Assembly: GCA_027625915.1 (NCBI GenBank)
Contig: JANTQA010000012.1
Location: 1,085,001-1,149,000, forward strand
Reading direction: 5' to 3'
DNA from: Anaeramoeba flamelloides
Taxonomy: Eukaryota; Metamonada; Anaeramoebidae
Length of the DNA stretch: 64,000 bases
The position numbers were made by a program, and so were the translations under genes. A model generated the notes under the pieces. The model searched no databases and was not told the DNA's origin. It worked only from the letters and a program-made list of their open reading frames with translations. Below are positions 11,800 to 23,799 of this stretch, in pieces (the first letter of the stretch is position 1; the number at the start of each line of letters is the position of its first letter).

Positions 11800-12560
11800 T
11801 TTTTGTACAATACACCGATATGATAAGAAGAAGAATAATGAGGAGAAAAACAATTTCAAAAAAATCTTTATAAATATTCATATTATGTTGCTAGGTTATT
11901 GAGAAAGATTTTGAAAAGTTATCCCACCTCATTAAATTTGAATCGAACAAAGAAAAGGAAATGTTTAAACACACGAACACATTCTTTTCGAGAAGAGGTG
12001 AATGGTTGATTATTTTAGAAGTCCTTTTTTAATCAACCCAATTTGCATTGCCAATAATGACCGATAAATTAATTATTTGACTTTTTTTATTAGATTTGTT
12101 GATCTAAAAGATCACTTAAGATGTCAATCATATCAAAAATAAAATACAATAAAACTCTTTAATCTGATACTTGATTGAACCAAGATTTTTTTATTGTTTT
12201 TTTTAAAGAATAACTGTTTTTTTCAAGATCTTTTTTTAATCAAACAAAAATATTTTATTTTAAAAAAAAATTTCTCAATTAACCCAAAAATTCTCCAACT
12301 ATTATATCACAATTATTTTTTTTACAATATTTAAGTGTTTGTCATGACTTTTAGATATAATATCATGTTTTATCTAAAATATTGCTATTTTTTAAAAATC
12401 AGAACTTTTATGTAATATCGCGATTTGTATCTGTATCACGATTTTTGAAACTTTATTCCTATTTTATATTAAATATTACAATTCGATAAAAAGAATCACG
12501 ATTTAATAAACTTTATATTGTATTGAAAAAGATATTGTAAAATCCCCTTTTATTTTCCTA
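11800..12560. repeat. dispersed repeat family J, copy 1
   Basis: Collinear, diverged similarity to about 58540-59205 in the same orientation. Shared features are a ...GATACTTGATTGAACCAA... type block, the CCAACTATTATAT motif, several ATATCGCGATTTG-type words and the end block TTGAAAAAGATATTGTAAAATCC. No open frame is conserved. Confidence 0.6.
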
Positions 12561-12759
12561 CCAACCCTCTCTGACTCTATGTTTTACTTGTTTTTCATAA
12601 TTCCGTTGAAATTATATAATCTATTTTTCAAAAATTTTTCGATTCACTTTTTTTAGAATGACCATAAAAGCCTCTAAAATATATTTTTTCAATTTATTCC
12701 ATCAAAAATACAACCCATGGTGTTTTTCGTCTATTTTATAAATATTTTTCAAAATTTAT

Positions 12760-13915
12760 TTTCACACTTTTTAATGAATATCTAAAATAAAGCCACTGCG
12801 AGGGGTGTATAGTTCTAAAATTCCGGAAATATGTCATTTATCTTTTTAAATCCAGAAGAACAATTAAATTTCAAATTTTATGTAATTGTAAATTCTACCT
12901 GATCAGAGCTTCTAATAATAATTTAGTACTTAAAACAGAAACCCAGCTCTTTTTTTCTGAGACAAGTATTATCTAGATTCCAATAAAAACCTTTTAAAAA
13001 CCCGAGTTAAAATAAAAAGAATTTGGTTGTGGTTTCCTATACTATAGGGAAAAAATAAAATCTAAAAATAAAAGTTAGCCAAAAATTCAAATTGGATTTT
13101 AGTCGTAAATCTTTTATAAATTATTTTTTCAATTTTATCATCATTTTATATAATTAAGAAAAGATAGCTATTAAACTCATTAAGATTCGAATACCTCCCC
13201 TTTTCAAATTTCCCTGCTTTTGAAATAAACACCTATTTTTGGGGTATATTTTTTTTTATTGAAAAAAGTTGAAACGGATGAACTTTAGATTGAACATGAA
13301 GAAAGAAAAAAAAATAAACGTTAAAACAATTTGCAGAAAAAAAAAACAGGGAATATACATAAAAACTCAAACATAAAAAAAAAATAAAATAATAAAAAAT
13401 ATTCCAAAAACCGAAAAAAAATCATTTTTTCAATTTAATTCAGGGATACCTTTTGAAAGAAATCTTTAAATTGGATTTTAAAATTGAAAAAATATGATTC
13501 TTTTTAGACTATTAAAAAAATAGATTCAAATAATCTCTCCACTAAGTCAAATAAAAATATCAAAAATTTCACAATTAAAAAATGAAAAAAATATTACTGA
13601 AAAATTTCATTTTTTTTTCAATTCCCATTAATATCTATTAAAGTTGTAAACCTTTTTGAAAATTGTTATGTATAATAATGTTTATTATGTGAGTGTATTT
13701 CAAAAATACAAAATTTTCCGAGGTATGTGGTTTTCAGTACCAACTTACGATTAGAAGCTCTGATCAGGTAGAATTTACAATTCCATAAATTTTGAAATTT
13801 AATTGTTCTTCTGGATCTAAAAAGATTAAAGGTCATATTTCCGCAATGTTTTGAACTACACACCCCCCCGTAGTGGCTTTATTTTAGATAATCCTTAAAA
13901 ATGACAAACAATTTT
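12760..13915. mobile_element. ~1.15-kb element with ~150-nt terminal inverted repeats
   Basis: About 12760-12925 is the reverse complement, with some mismatches, of about 13735-13915. Landmarks are ATCTAAAATAAAGCCACT on the left and AGTGGCTTTATTTTAGAT on the right, then blocks around GAAGAACAATTAAATTTCAAA and TTCTACCTGATCAGAGCTTC. The interior holds one arm (13070-13722) of the long inverted repeat whose partner is at 8262-8912. No transposase frame survives, so the element is non-autonomous or decayed. Confidence 0.65.
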
Positions 13916-14117
13916 TTCACATGTTTTATTTCAACGATTTATCCTTACACTCACTAGGATCTGGTTTTTTGCCTAACCAATTTTTCAAAATTAATTTCAA
14001 GTTAAAACAAAAAACAGGAACAAAATGATTGAAAAGTTAATTTATCAGTATTCTTAAAATCTGTAAAAAAAAGAAATAAATCTCCAAGAATTGATTTTAA
14101 AGGATACAAAGGAAAAA

Positions 14118-14903
14118 TTAATCCTTTTTCGAATTTTTTAGCTTTTCTTTTTCTTTCCTTTTCATTTTCTTTTTCATTTTCTTTAACATTTTCTTTTTCT
14201 TTTTTTTCATTTTCTTTTCCTTTCTTTTTTTCTTTTCTTCTTTCCTTTTCCTTTTCAGAGACTGAGAGATAGATTCTTCGGGTTTGTTTGTTTCTTGGTT
14301 TAAATTAATGTTATTCAAATTATTATTTGAATTTGTGTTTGTGGTTGAATTTTTGGGTTGTGTTGAATTTTCAGATCGAGTTATTGTCGTTGTCGATTGT
14401 TCACTGACTTTGCTCAGATCCTTATTTTCGTTATTAGGAAGGCCAGTCTGTGTTTTTCTTTTTCTTTCGCTGTATTGTTCGTCCTTCCTTTTACGATCCT
14501 GTTCCATCATTGCCAATTTTTGCTGTATGCTTTTAAGCTTTTGTTCACGTTTCAACTGATCTGTTGGTTGTATCACAGTGGTTTTTGTAATGTCCGTTGT
14601 ATGTGTTGTGGCTCCCCCTTTGGTGTTGTTCACACGCTGGTAGGCCTTATTTGCAAAAATTCTTCTCCCATAAAGCAATTTGGAATTCAAGATCTTGATC
14701 GCATTATTTGCTTCTTCTTCTGTTTTGTATTGAACAAACGCAATCCCACGGAACCTTCCTCTGCTCTGGCCTTCCTTAGAAAAAACATAATCAAATTTCG
14801 TAATTGTTCCAGTTCCTTTAATGGCTTGAAGCAACTGATATTCATTGACTCGAAGATCTATATTTGTTAGACACACCGAACGTGGTTCATATGTTTTTTG
14901 CAT
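14118..14903 (-). CDS. RRM RNA-binding protein, RBM18-like, 261 aa
   Basis: The ATG at 14901-14903 opens a 261-codon frame. Residues 8-87 form one RNA-recognition motif: RNP2 is VCLTNI (10-15) and RNP1 is RGIAFVQY (52-59). The segment EYQLLQAIKGTGTITKFDYV between them and the KEGQSRGRFRG loop resemble animal RBM18 more than generic RRMs; this judgement is from remembered family sequence. After the RRM come a Lys/Gln helix (about 115-145), a Thr/Ser/Asn-rich linker (150-205) and a very basic Lys-rich tail (210-261) suggesting nuclear localisation. Human RBM18 is shorter, about 190 residues, and lacks such a tail. The function of RBM18 itself is poorly known, so only RNA binding should be inferred. 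No intron is needed. Confidence 0.82.
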   Translation of the reverse strand: MQKTYEPRSVCLTNIDLRVNEYQLLQAIKGTGTITKFDYVFSKEGQSRGRFRGIAFVQYKTEEEANNAIKILNSKLLYGRRIFANKAYQRVNNTKGGATTHTTDITKTTVIQPTDQLKREQKLKSIQQKLAMMEQDRKRKDEQYSERKRKTQTGLPNNENKDLSKVSEQSTTTITRSENSTQPKNSTTNTNSNNNLNNINLNQETNKPEESISQSLKRKRKEEKKKRKEKKMKKKKKKMLKKMKKKMKRKEKEKLKNSKKD

Positions 14904-16052
14904 AATATGATTCTTAAAAGCAATTAATTATGAAAAAATGAATTTGTAATTCGTTTACTGAACAAAAAATCTCCAAACTTTACGCTTTTACAACAATATT
15001 CCATCGTCAAAGTGTTGAATAATTTATAAATTGTCGGAAAGGTTTTTAAAAGTAGGGAGTTTTTTTTTAATATTTCGTTTTTCCAATAATTCAAGTAACT
15101 TTTCAAACTTATAAACAAAGAAGTGACTGAAGAGAGTTTTTAGAAAAACATTGCCTCTGATTTCTTGTCGAAATAATTTGATCATTAAATTTAATTATTA
15201 CTTTATAAGTTGTAGTTAATAATTATATGGTCCGAATATCTTAAAACCCACATTAGCAATGTGAATTTGTTTTAAGCTCTATAAAGTATATTTTCATAAT
15301 CCAATTAATTTATAAGTCTTATGAATACAGATAGAACTGAATTCATAATTATTCTTTACAAAAAGGCAAATTCATAATTTTTGGTAACAATATTATGAAA
15401 GTTTTGGATCTATTACACCAAATTCTGAAATAAATAAGAATTTTAACAACTATTAAATGAATAATTAAAACCTCAGGTGACTAGTAAACATAAAAAAAAT
15501 CTTCAAGTAAATTTTATAGCAAATTTAAAAAAATTTCACATGATCTTGAAATTGAAAAGTGAAGTAAAAATCTGATTATTAAAAAAGTAAACTTACTTTT
15601 AATGCTATTTACAGTAATGAATTTTTGTTTTTAAAAGTTTGATAGACATTTGATTTTGAAAAAGTTCAAAATTCAACATATTTCTGAATTATTAAAAAAA
15701 GATGATTTCTTTGAAAGAAGAAAGAAATCTCATCTTGGAAGGAAGCAGACAAAAATACACTTTAAAAATGAAATCAATAAGTTTTGAAATAACCCAGTTT
15801 AAAAAATAGATTTAATTTCAAAAAAAAATACAATAATTATTTTAACGACCACGTTGGCAATTGAAAATTTGTTGTTTGGTGTGTTTTAAAGAGTATTTGG
15901 TGATTGATATATCTCACAAATATTTATTTAGTGAGATCTAAGTATGAAAAAATGAATTTTTTTTCAGAAAAAGTCTGAATTTTAGATTCCTCGTATCTTA
16001 AAATAACAAAGAAGGTTGCGGAAAAAACAGCTTTTGGAGAAAATTTCTTTCA

Positions 16053-16146
16053 AGGTGAAAATTGAAAACCATTTTGACTTGTTGGGGGTTAACTAGTGTT
16101 ATTTTCTGGTGTGTGAGTTAAGATGAAATGGTTTTCAATTTTCACC
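16053..16146. repeat. near-perfect 24-nt inverted repeat (hairpin)
   Basis: The left arm GGTGAAAATTGAAAACCATT (from about 16054) is inverted as AATGGTTTTCAATTTTCACC-like sequence ending about 16146, separated by about 46 nt. The arms match far better than other palindromes in the window, so this one may be recent or maintained. No poly(T) tail or RNA-gene box follows. Confidence 0.65.
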
Positions 16147-17499
16147 CAAAAGGTCAAAATGGAGAAAATTGGCAATTGTGGATGAGAGGTATTTGTTCTT
16201 TGAAAAAAAAGACATTTTTTTGATGAAATGGTACGGTAAAAGGTTTGGTATTGTATTGAATCCATCCAAATTCGCAATTCCCAAAATTATAAAGATCATT
16301 TTTTGTTTAACTGACAAAGAAATTTATTTTTTAAAAACAAAAACTGACTAATTTTCCCAAATTTAATTTACTAAAAGATCCTTTAATGCAAAATCTCACC
16401 AAACCTTTCCCACAGCACCTCAACACAATTATATTTGGCACAACAAATTGGGTTATAAAAGAAACGATCCAAACAAAAAAAACTTTATCTAAGAAGTACC
16501 CGAAACCTAATATTTTATGTGTTTGACATGGATTGTGTTGTTCCAAAAAAAATTAGTGGAGACAATCTCCTCTTAGTCATGACCGGAGATTTAATTCAAG
16601 GAAAAACAAAAAAAAACAAAAAAAAATAAGCCAAAATCACAACCCCTTTGTAATAATCGATACAGCCGTTCCAGAAATACCTTGAAAAATTTATAAGACC
16701 TCAAATTGATTTTCTATTCTGTAATTTTATTTTGTTCAACAAACAGTAAAAGAGTTATTAAAGCTCATCATAAACTGTAAAATTTATAATAGAAGATTAA
16801 AAATAAGTTATCTATTTTTTGCTTCCTTTGAATTGACAAACAAATCAATAAAAAAACTTACATTAATGGGATCTTCATTTTCCAAAATTGTTTTAATCTC
16901 AGATTTTTACAATTTAAAAGCAATGATCAAAAAACGCTTTCAAGTTTCCATGGGTTTCTGTGATTTCTTTTGTTTCTTTGATTTCCATGATTTCTGTAAT
17001 TTCTTTTCTTGGAAAAATTTAATTTTTGTCTTGGTTTTTACAAAAAAAAAAAACTCGAAGGAAGTAAGACAAGTTGAAATTTTGATCTTATGATCGAAAT
17101 TGAATTTTCTCTTTCAAAAAACACAATTTTATCATAGAAAACCAAATTATATCTCTTAAAATAAATTTCCATTAGGGTTGGGACGGATTAATTGTTTGTG
17201 GAGACAATGTAACAATTCAAAGTAACCCAATGTTCAAAAAACAATTGAAAATACAATTATTTAGCTTTAAAGTTTATTATTGAGAGTTTTTTTAATGTAA
17301 AATATTCATGATTATTTTTTTTTTCATTTTTACCATCCTTAACAAGGGTGTTCGAGTTTACGTATCTCAAAATTTCTTTTTCATTTTTCATAAAAAAAAT
17401 GACATAAAATGAGTTTTTGATCCAAATTGGAAACTATTTCCAAGATCCTAACTTCACTTTTTAAATGAGATTGGGCCAAAAGGTGTTGAGATAAATTAT

Positions 17500-18130
17500 T
17501 AAATTGCCAACGTAGTCCTTAAATCTCAAAAAAATATAATTTTTTGATACAAAAAAGAGTCAGTTCAAATTAATTTTTTCTCTTTATTGAATAAAAAAAA
17601 TACCAGAAAAGAAACTAAACAATTAAATTGATTGTTCACCCAAAATAATTTTTAAGAAACTTGGAAAAATCAAATCATAATCTAAAGAAATACTTTTTAA
17701 TTTGATTATTTTTATACAATAATTAATAACCCAATCTTAATTCTTTGAGTGGGTTATTAATAACTCTTAGATCAAAAGTATAAATAGACTTTATCATGAT
17801 TACTTAATTTTTTGAAAATTTTCAACTAAACAAAACAAATTCAAATAAATAATAATAATAAATATTGCCAAATAACTGATTTGTATTCTAATAGTTCCTT
17901 GTTTATACTCTGAATTTCTGAAAAAGTAATATTACTCAATCTTTTAAAGTTCACGATATTTAATTTATATTTGTGAATAAAATAAATAATCAATTTTTTT
18001 AGATCTTCAAGGGTTCAATATTTGATTTTTTTTGTTTTTTGAAAATAAGATTATACGTTTCAAAGGTTATTTATTCATATAGACCCTCATAAAGTACTAA
18101 AACTATAATTTCCGTTAAAAATAAAAATGC
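17500..18130. repeat. dispersed repeat family H, copy 1
   Basis: Diverged copies occur at about 23800-24340 and 31060-31640 in the same orientation and at about 52850-53480 inverted. Landmarks are AATTAATAACCCAATCTTAA and AGATCTTCAAGGGTTCAATA followed by TTTGATTTTTTTTG. No coding sequence is shared. This is the most widespread family in the window. Confidence 0.6.
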
Positions 18131-18699
18131 TGTGAATATTTTACTTTTTATGTTAAAAAATCATAATAAATACAAAATAAAAATTATTTTCAAAAATTTT
18201 TTTTTTAATTTGATCCAACAATTCAAACCTAAAAGAGGATCAAATTATTTGACTGAAAAAATCATTGTGAAAAAATGAACACTTTTCAAAAATGATAATT
18301 CATCTCTTGAAAGTTGATAAATGAAGTTAAATATCGAGTTTAATTGTATCCTTGTGCAAATAATTACACTTTTGGGGTTGAGCAGAATAATATTAAAGAG
18401 TTATTAGTCCCTTAAGTGGTTATGGTCTTAAAGTAAAACTATAATCCTTTTTACCAATTTAAAAGTGAAATTTATTTTAAATGTAAAAATATTAGTATTT
18501 TTGAGATCAAATAAACCATAGCTACAATTAACTATATTTATATCTATCATTGAATAATATCCTAATTATGAACTATTTTAATTATTGTTTTTTTTTATTG
18601 AAGGGGTGAAATCAATTTCTACAACCCTTATATTTTTGAAAATTCAAAAGAATAGAATAAAATCATAAATTTTAAATAAATCTTTTAAATCTTAGAAAA

Positions 18700-18885
18700 T
18701 TACAATGGCTTTTTCTTGAGTTTTCTGTTTATTTGAAAAATCAATAGATTTTCATAAGGTTTTTTTTACTTTTTGAAATTTACCGAAAATTTATCAAATT
18801 TTTCTGTTTATTTCAAAAAGTAAAATATACCGAGAAAATTTCACAAATAAAACAGAAAACCCAAAGAAAATCAATTCACACTTGC
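18700..18885. repeat. palindromic element
   Basis: The arm near 18703-18755 (TTTTTCTTGAGTTTTCTGTT) is the imperfect inverse of about 18832-18880 (AACAGAAAACCCAAAGAAAA). The inner parts, TTTACTTTTTGAAAT and ATTTCAAAAAGTAAAA, also pair, so almost the whole 185 nt folds back on itself. Confidence 0.6.
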
Positions 18886-19033
18886 TAGACTTCCCAAATT
18901 TCTACTTTTTTGTTTCAAAATTTCAATAAAAAATCATAATTTTCATTAGGAAAAATACTCAAAAACTCTTTAATCTTACTAATCAAAATTAATAAATTTG
19001 TTGTTCTTGTTGAGAATTTTTCATCAAAGCTCT

Positions 19034-19388
19034 TATGATTAGAAAAAATTAAGGTAATAAAGAAAAAATTGAAAATACAAAATTAGAAAATAAAAAATTC
19101 CTAAAATCGTTGAAAAATATACAAATTCAGGTATGTAGTGACCCACTCTTCGGAGTCATGGAATACCAATTATTTATCCCAGTTTGTGAAATCTTTATTT
19201 ATTACCGATAATGTTTCTATGGGATTTTTACCCCTTCTGTTTCAGGGCGTGTATACTTTTTAATTTGGTCATGTAAATGATATAATAGTATTTTGTTTTA
19301 ATATTTTAATTATTTTTCTTCTTCTCTTTTTTATTTAGTAGATTTTCTTTGATTACTCCTTTCTCGCAATAAATAAATAAAAGAATCA
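19034..19388. repeat. dispersed repeat family B, copy 2
   Basis: Reverse-complement copy of 10250-10590. Matching words include GACCCACTCTTCGGAGTCAT (inverse of the CGACTCCGAAAAGTGGG block) and TTTGATTACTCCTTTCTCGC. The diverged state of both copies indicates an old family. Confidence 0.6.
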
Positions 19389-20799
19389 TAATTTTCCTTA
19401 TCATTAAGGGGGTAGCCACGGTAAAGGAAAAATTTTCACTTTTTTGAAATTTTGAAGAGGATCAGAAAATTATATTTTTTACTTTGGTTAAAACTCTTCG
19501 ATTTTTATTTATTTAAAGTACTACATTCATGAGATTTTTTTAATTTTTTTTTTCAAAAGTCTCAAAGAAATAGCCACAATAGAATTTAAAGTTGGATTAC
19601 TTAAAATAGTATTTCGAATGTTGAATAACTTATCTTTTATCCTTATCTTAACATTCTATTATGTAATCTATTTTTTCATCATTTTTGATTTTTTTTTTCC
19701 AAGACAAAAAAAAGTAAAATAGAAATATTTTTTTATTAGTGATAATTGTGATAAATGGATTTTGTTTAAAAGGGGTAATAACATTACTATTGGGGGAATC
19801 ACAAAAGAAAATACGAATGGGTCTTTAATTTCTAGAAGGATTCCAAAATCTAATAATTATCACAAAACATATCGGGTTATGTTTTTTTAACATTTGTATT
19901 TGGAGGAATTGGAGAAGTGAATATGATTCTATTTTATCAATTTTTAAATCAAAAAATAGCTATAATTTTTATTCTAAGAATCTAAAATTATCTTTTCCTA
20001 AAAAAAAAAAACTATTTAAATAAAAATAAAAAATCAAACTAATTTAATCAATTCTTTTTTTCTATTTTTATTGTTGAACATTACTAAAAACAAAAATATG
20101 AAATATTTTTTTAAAATATATTTTTAGAGAATCTACGATCAATGGCTACTAAAATAAAATCAGAGTTTCCAAAATGATTCCATTTTTGGAATTTTTAGAA
20201 TCTCAAAAAATAAAATTTGGAATCATAAGATGAAAAAGATTCCAATGGAATCAATTTTTATCAACCATTTTCAACTTGTTAAAGTCCCTTTGAAGTATAA
20301 TTTTTCAAAAAAATTACAAATTATTTTATTCTGATTCCATGGAATCAAAAAAAGAATTGTTATTTAGTACCAAAACTCTATTAAAAAAAAAAAAGAATTT
20401 TTTGATTCCATTTCAAAGTAAAATAATTTTCTTCCCAGGAATAAACTTAAAAACTTCAGGATTGGTGAAGAGATGATGAAAACTAAAATCTCAAGAAAAA
20501 AAACCTTAAATATTTATTTTTTTGAGAAATATAAAAATTATTTTTGAAAAATAAAAAAAAAATAATTAATTATAAAAATTTTGAGAATGATGTGATTCCT
20601 TGTAAAAATGAATGGAAATAAGAAACGAGTTGAGATTTTTCATTGGAAGAAAAAAGAATCATTTGATTCCATGGAATAAAAAAAAGAATTATTTTGGGTT
20701 TTTTTCACAAAAGAATCAAAATGTGAACCCTGAATAAAATACTCTTTTCTCATCCCTCTCAACTTTTTCTTGTGTCTCATGGTGTAGCTACACCCTTAA

Positions 20800-21130
20800 A
20801 TATCAAAATCTTTAGAAGTTGTTTTCTTGATCTCAAAAATACTTAATTTTTACACTAAATTTTTAATCATAGATAAATCAAAGACGAACACTTTGAGTAA
20901 AAGATATTATTAAAAAACATGTTTTGAACAAATTTTTAATAATTGATCAATCAAAGATAAATCCTTATTAAAAGATAGTATTTATAAAACTCTTATTGTG
21001 TTGAAACCTTCATTTTGTCTTTATTAATTTATTATTCATTTATTAAATGATCTTACTTTGAATTTTCAGTAAATTTTCCCAATTCAAAACCGTGTTTCAC
21101 TTTTTTTCCCTGTTTTACTTTTTTTTCCCG
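20800..21130. repeat. dispersed repeat family K, copy 1
   Basis: Similar in the same orientation to about 49795-50020. Shared words are AATTGATCAATCAAAGA, AAAAGATAGTATTTA, TTCATTTTGTCTTTATT and TTTCACTTTTTTTCC. The end block recurs alone near 56310-56360. Non-coding. Confidence 0.55.
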
Positions 21131-21231
21131 AATGGTTAAGCTAAAAAATTGAGTAAATAGAATAAAATTCAAAAAAGTTTCTAATTAAGAAACAACCCTC
21201 AACCGACAAAAGTCAAAAGATACAATAACAA

Positions 21232-22076
21232 TTAAAGTTTATTTTCAAGTAAAATTAATTTTTTTCGAATATTATAAATGTCTTTCAAACAAACTGAATG
21301 TTTAAAATTACCGTCTTTGTTACACAGTTTGTCTATTTTCTTTTTTTGATAAGAAATTTGTTTTTTTATTTGTCTTTTTTTTTGTCTTTCTTTTTGTTCT
21401 TTCCTCTTTTTCCTTCGTTTTTCTTTCCTTTTCTTTTCTTTTTTCTTCAATTTCCTTTTTTTTCTTTCTTTAATTCGAAGTTTTTTTAATTTTCTTTTTT
21501 CCTTTTTTCTTTCTAAATTGATTCTGAATTTGGAATTGTAGGTATGAAGAATGGAAATTTCATTATAATTAAAAATTGATGAGATCCTATCTTCCATTTC
21601 ATTTTCATCTTTTTTGTTTTTGGTTGTCTCTTTATTCTCTTTTTGAGGGTTTTCTTCTTTCATTTTTGAGAGAAAATTATCCATTTTCATACTTAAAATG
21701 TTTTGTGGAATTGATGAAAATTGGAGGTTAAAATTTTCTAATATGTCGTTGATTAATGATTCGGAATGCACTTTAACCATTTTACATCTTGATTTAACTT
21801 TTGTGAAAATATTGTGTTTTTGTGAAGAAATAATGAGAGAAATTCAAATGATGAGGATTTCGGATTTAGTCATTTGTTTAAAAGAGACGTTAATAAATTT
21901 GCAAAAAAAAAAAGATGATCTTTTGGGTTTCTTTTGCTTGTCTTTGTCTTTGTTAATTCTTGAAAATAAAAAACAATATTACCTTCTTGATCAAATTCTT
22001 TCAGGGTTGGTGGTGGTGAAGCAGTGGGTGAGTTATTCGAAAAGTCTATAAAGTTGTGATATGAACTAAAAAACAT
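21232..22076 (-). CDS. borealin-like chromosomal passenger subunit, two exons, 219 aa
   Basis: Two exons are inferred: 22076-21983 (94 nt, ATG at 22074-22076) and 21797-21232 (TAA end). The 185-nt intron begins GTAATATTG and ends ACAAAAG. The splice is in phase and replaces a stop-bearing intron with continuous protein. Spliced residues 25-74 start LKEFDQEV and end with IPQNILSMKMDNFL, closely following the borealin N-terminal helical region (LKDFDREV... and LPKALREMNWLDYF in human, from memory). That region bundles with survivin and INCENP in the chromosomal passenger complex, which controls Aurora B at centromeres. After it come a Lys/Glu linker and a very basic stretch (about 110-175), then a short helical C terminus that may or may not equal the borealin dimerisation domain. 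Exon 2 alone shows only a nondescript lysine-rich protein. The homology call is moderate; the intron is well supported. Confidence 0.62.
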
Positions 22077-22859
22077 TCAAACTGATCAAAACAAAAATAC
22101 AAAAAAATGAAAAACAAATTAAAAAAGTTTAGATTAAGAGCAAACATTAAAAGGTATCTTATCTCTGATGTTGTAAGAATAACTTTACCAATACCCTAGA
22201 AATTTATAGTTTGATTTCAGTGTCCAATATATTCACAAGTTAATCAAAACTTTTTTTCACTTCTGAAGATTTATTTAATAATCATCAGTCTAAAGTGAAA
22301 AAGTTACAATAATTACAGCATGATTTTTACTGGGAAAACTTCCAAAAAAGCCAAGTACTGTAGTCAAAATAAAGCGTGCCAAAAAATTTAATGCAAATTT
22401 CAAAATAAAAAGCGTGTTTTTGTGTTATAGTTGACCTATACATTAACCAACCAAAGAAACCAATAATAAACCCTAAAAAAATACGGTATTGGTTTCTTAA
22501 AGTTCTATTCTTTAAAAAGAAATTCTGAAAATGAAGAATCAAATTGTAAAATTTATCTCAAAAAATAGAGTTAATTTTTTTGAAAAATTATATTTTTTTT
22601 TAAAAACAAATAATTTCAAAAAAATTGAGAATATTATAGAAAATTTTCAACTATTTGCATGAATAATTTAAATTTTACTGATAATAACCAGACCTTTACT
22701 TCCAAAAATGATTTGAACTTAGGTATACTATTTGGTATTAGATTGGATGTTGCCTTGGTACAAGAAGAAAAAAAAGCACGGATAATATTTTGAAACACGA
22801 ATTATAGTCGTTGGGCACGCATTATTTTGATCACTGTAAAATCAAGTAAAAAATGAAAC

Positions 22860-23417
22860 AAACTGACATTAAGGTTTAAAATCCCTGGAATTTGAAAAAA
22901 GATAATCGTGTTGGGTGTAGTGACTTGTTAATTACGTCCTTAGCTGATCGATCTTGTAACTTGGTATGGGTTATAAAAGTGGTTCAAAAGGACAATTTTT
23001 TGCAATTTATTTGGATTTCTAAAATCTGAATTGAGGAGATTAAGAATAAATTTAGATTTGAGTGTTTCTGATTGAAAATTTTTAATTAGGTTTGGTTTTA
23101 TTTGGGGTTTTTGAAAACAAATTTTTTTTTATTAAGTTAATTGACAAAAATTTATTTATAAGGATTCTTTTCAATGAACAAATAAAAAATCAAATTTTAT
23201 TGTTGAATACCTTCCAATCTTATAATCTTTACTCTTCAATTTGGATTTCGGAAGAAAAAAAATAAATTGCCAAAAATTGCAATTTTGAGCCACTTTTAGA
23301 ACTCATACTAAATTCCAAGATCGATCAGCTAAGAACTAAATTAACAAGTGACCACACCCAACACGAGATAATCTTTTTTTCAAATTTCAGGGATGGTAAA
23401 ACCTTAAGGGACTAACT
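22860..23417. mobile_element. foldback element with ~155-nt inverted arms
   Basis: The arm at about 22860-23019 is the diverged inverse of about 23245-23417. Examples are GACATTAAGGTTTAAAATCC against its inverse near 23390, GTGTTGGGTGTAGTGACTTG against CAAGTGACCACACCCAACAC, and GCTGATCGATCTTG against CAAGATCGATCAGC. A 225-nt spacer separates the arms. No ORF is present; probably non-autonomous. Confidence 0.7.
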
Positions 23418-23799
23418 AACATAAAAAAAATCTACGAATAAATTGATATCAAATTAAAAAAAAAATTACAAAATCTTTTAATTGAAAAGTGAAGTAAAAA
23501 TCTGTGTTATAGGGCCTCACTCACTTTTAAAATTATTTTGGAAATGAGTCAAACTTTTAAAAAATTTGATGGATTATATCTAAATTTTGAAAATTTCAAA
23601 ATCTCAACATATTTCTGAATTATTTCAAAAAAAAATATTTTCTTTGAAAGAAGAAAAAACATCTTAAGTATCTGTAAAGAAAATACACATAAATATACTT
23701 AAATAAAAAATCACTACACTTTAAGAATAGCTCTATATATAAAACCAACTTGTTTTCAAAAAAATTATAATAATTATTTTAATCTTGAAAAAATATGAA

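Larger units (their letters stand above)
6894..14117. other. 7-kb gene-poor region full of repeats
   Basis: No supportable gene was found. The region carries an inverted hairpin (7473-7646), two long inverted repeat copies (8262-8912 and 13070-13722), two copies of a CAGTCAG-ended MITE (10051-10246 and 10931-11128), dispersed families B and J, a 12-C homopolymer (10025-10036) and a terminal-inverted-repeat element (about 12760-13915). Short open frames here fall inside repeats and show no recognisable domain. Confidence 0.5.
14904..21231. other. 6.3-kb intergenic region with repeats
   Basis: No supportable gene. It contains a near-perfect hairpin (16053-16146), a dispersed repeat (about 17500-18130), a palindrome (about 18700-18885), family B copy 2 (19034-19388) and family K copy 1 (about 20800-21130). 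Around 20160-20700 the motif GATTCCATGGAAT recurs. Short open frames at 16.1-16.5 kb on both strands showed no recognisable domain. Confidence 0.5.

Noticed and set aside
16089-16546. Cluster of 60-70-codon ORFs on both strands
   Set aside because: No domain, splice structure or family resemblance found; several overlap the 16053-16146 hairpin.
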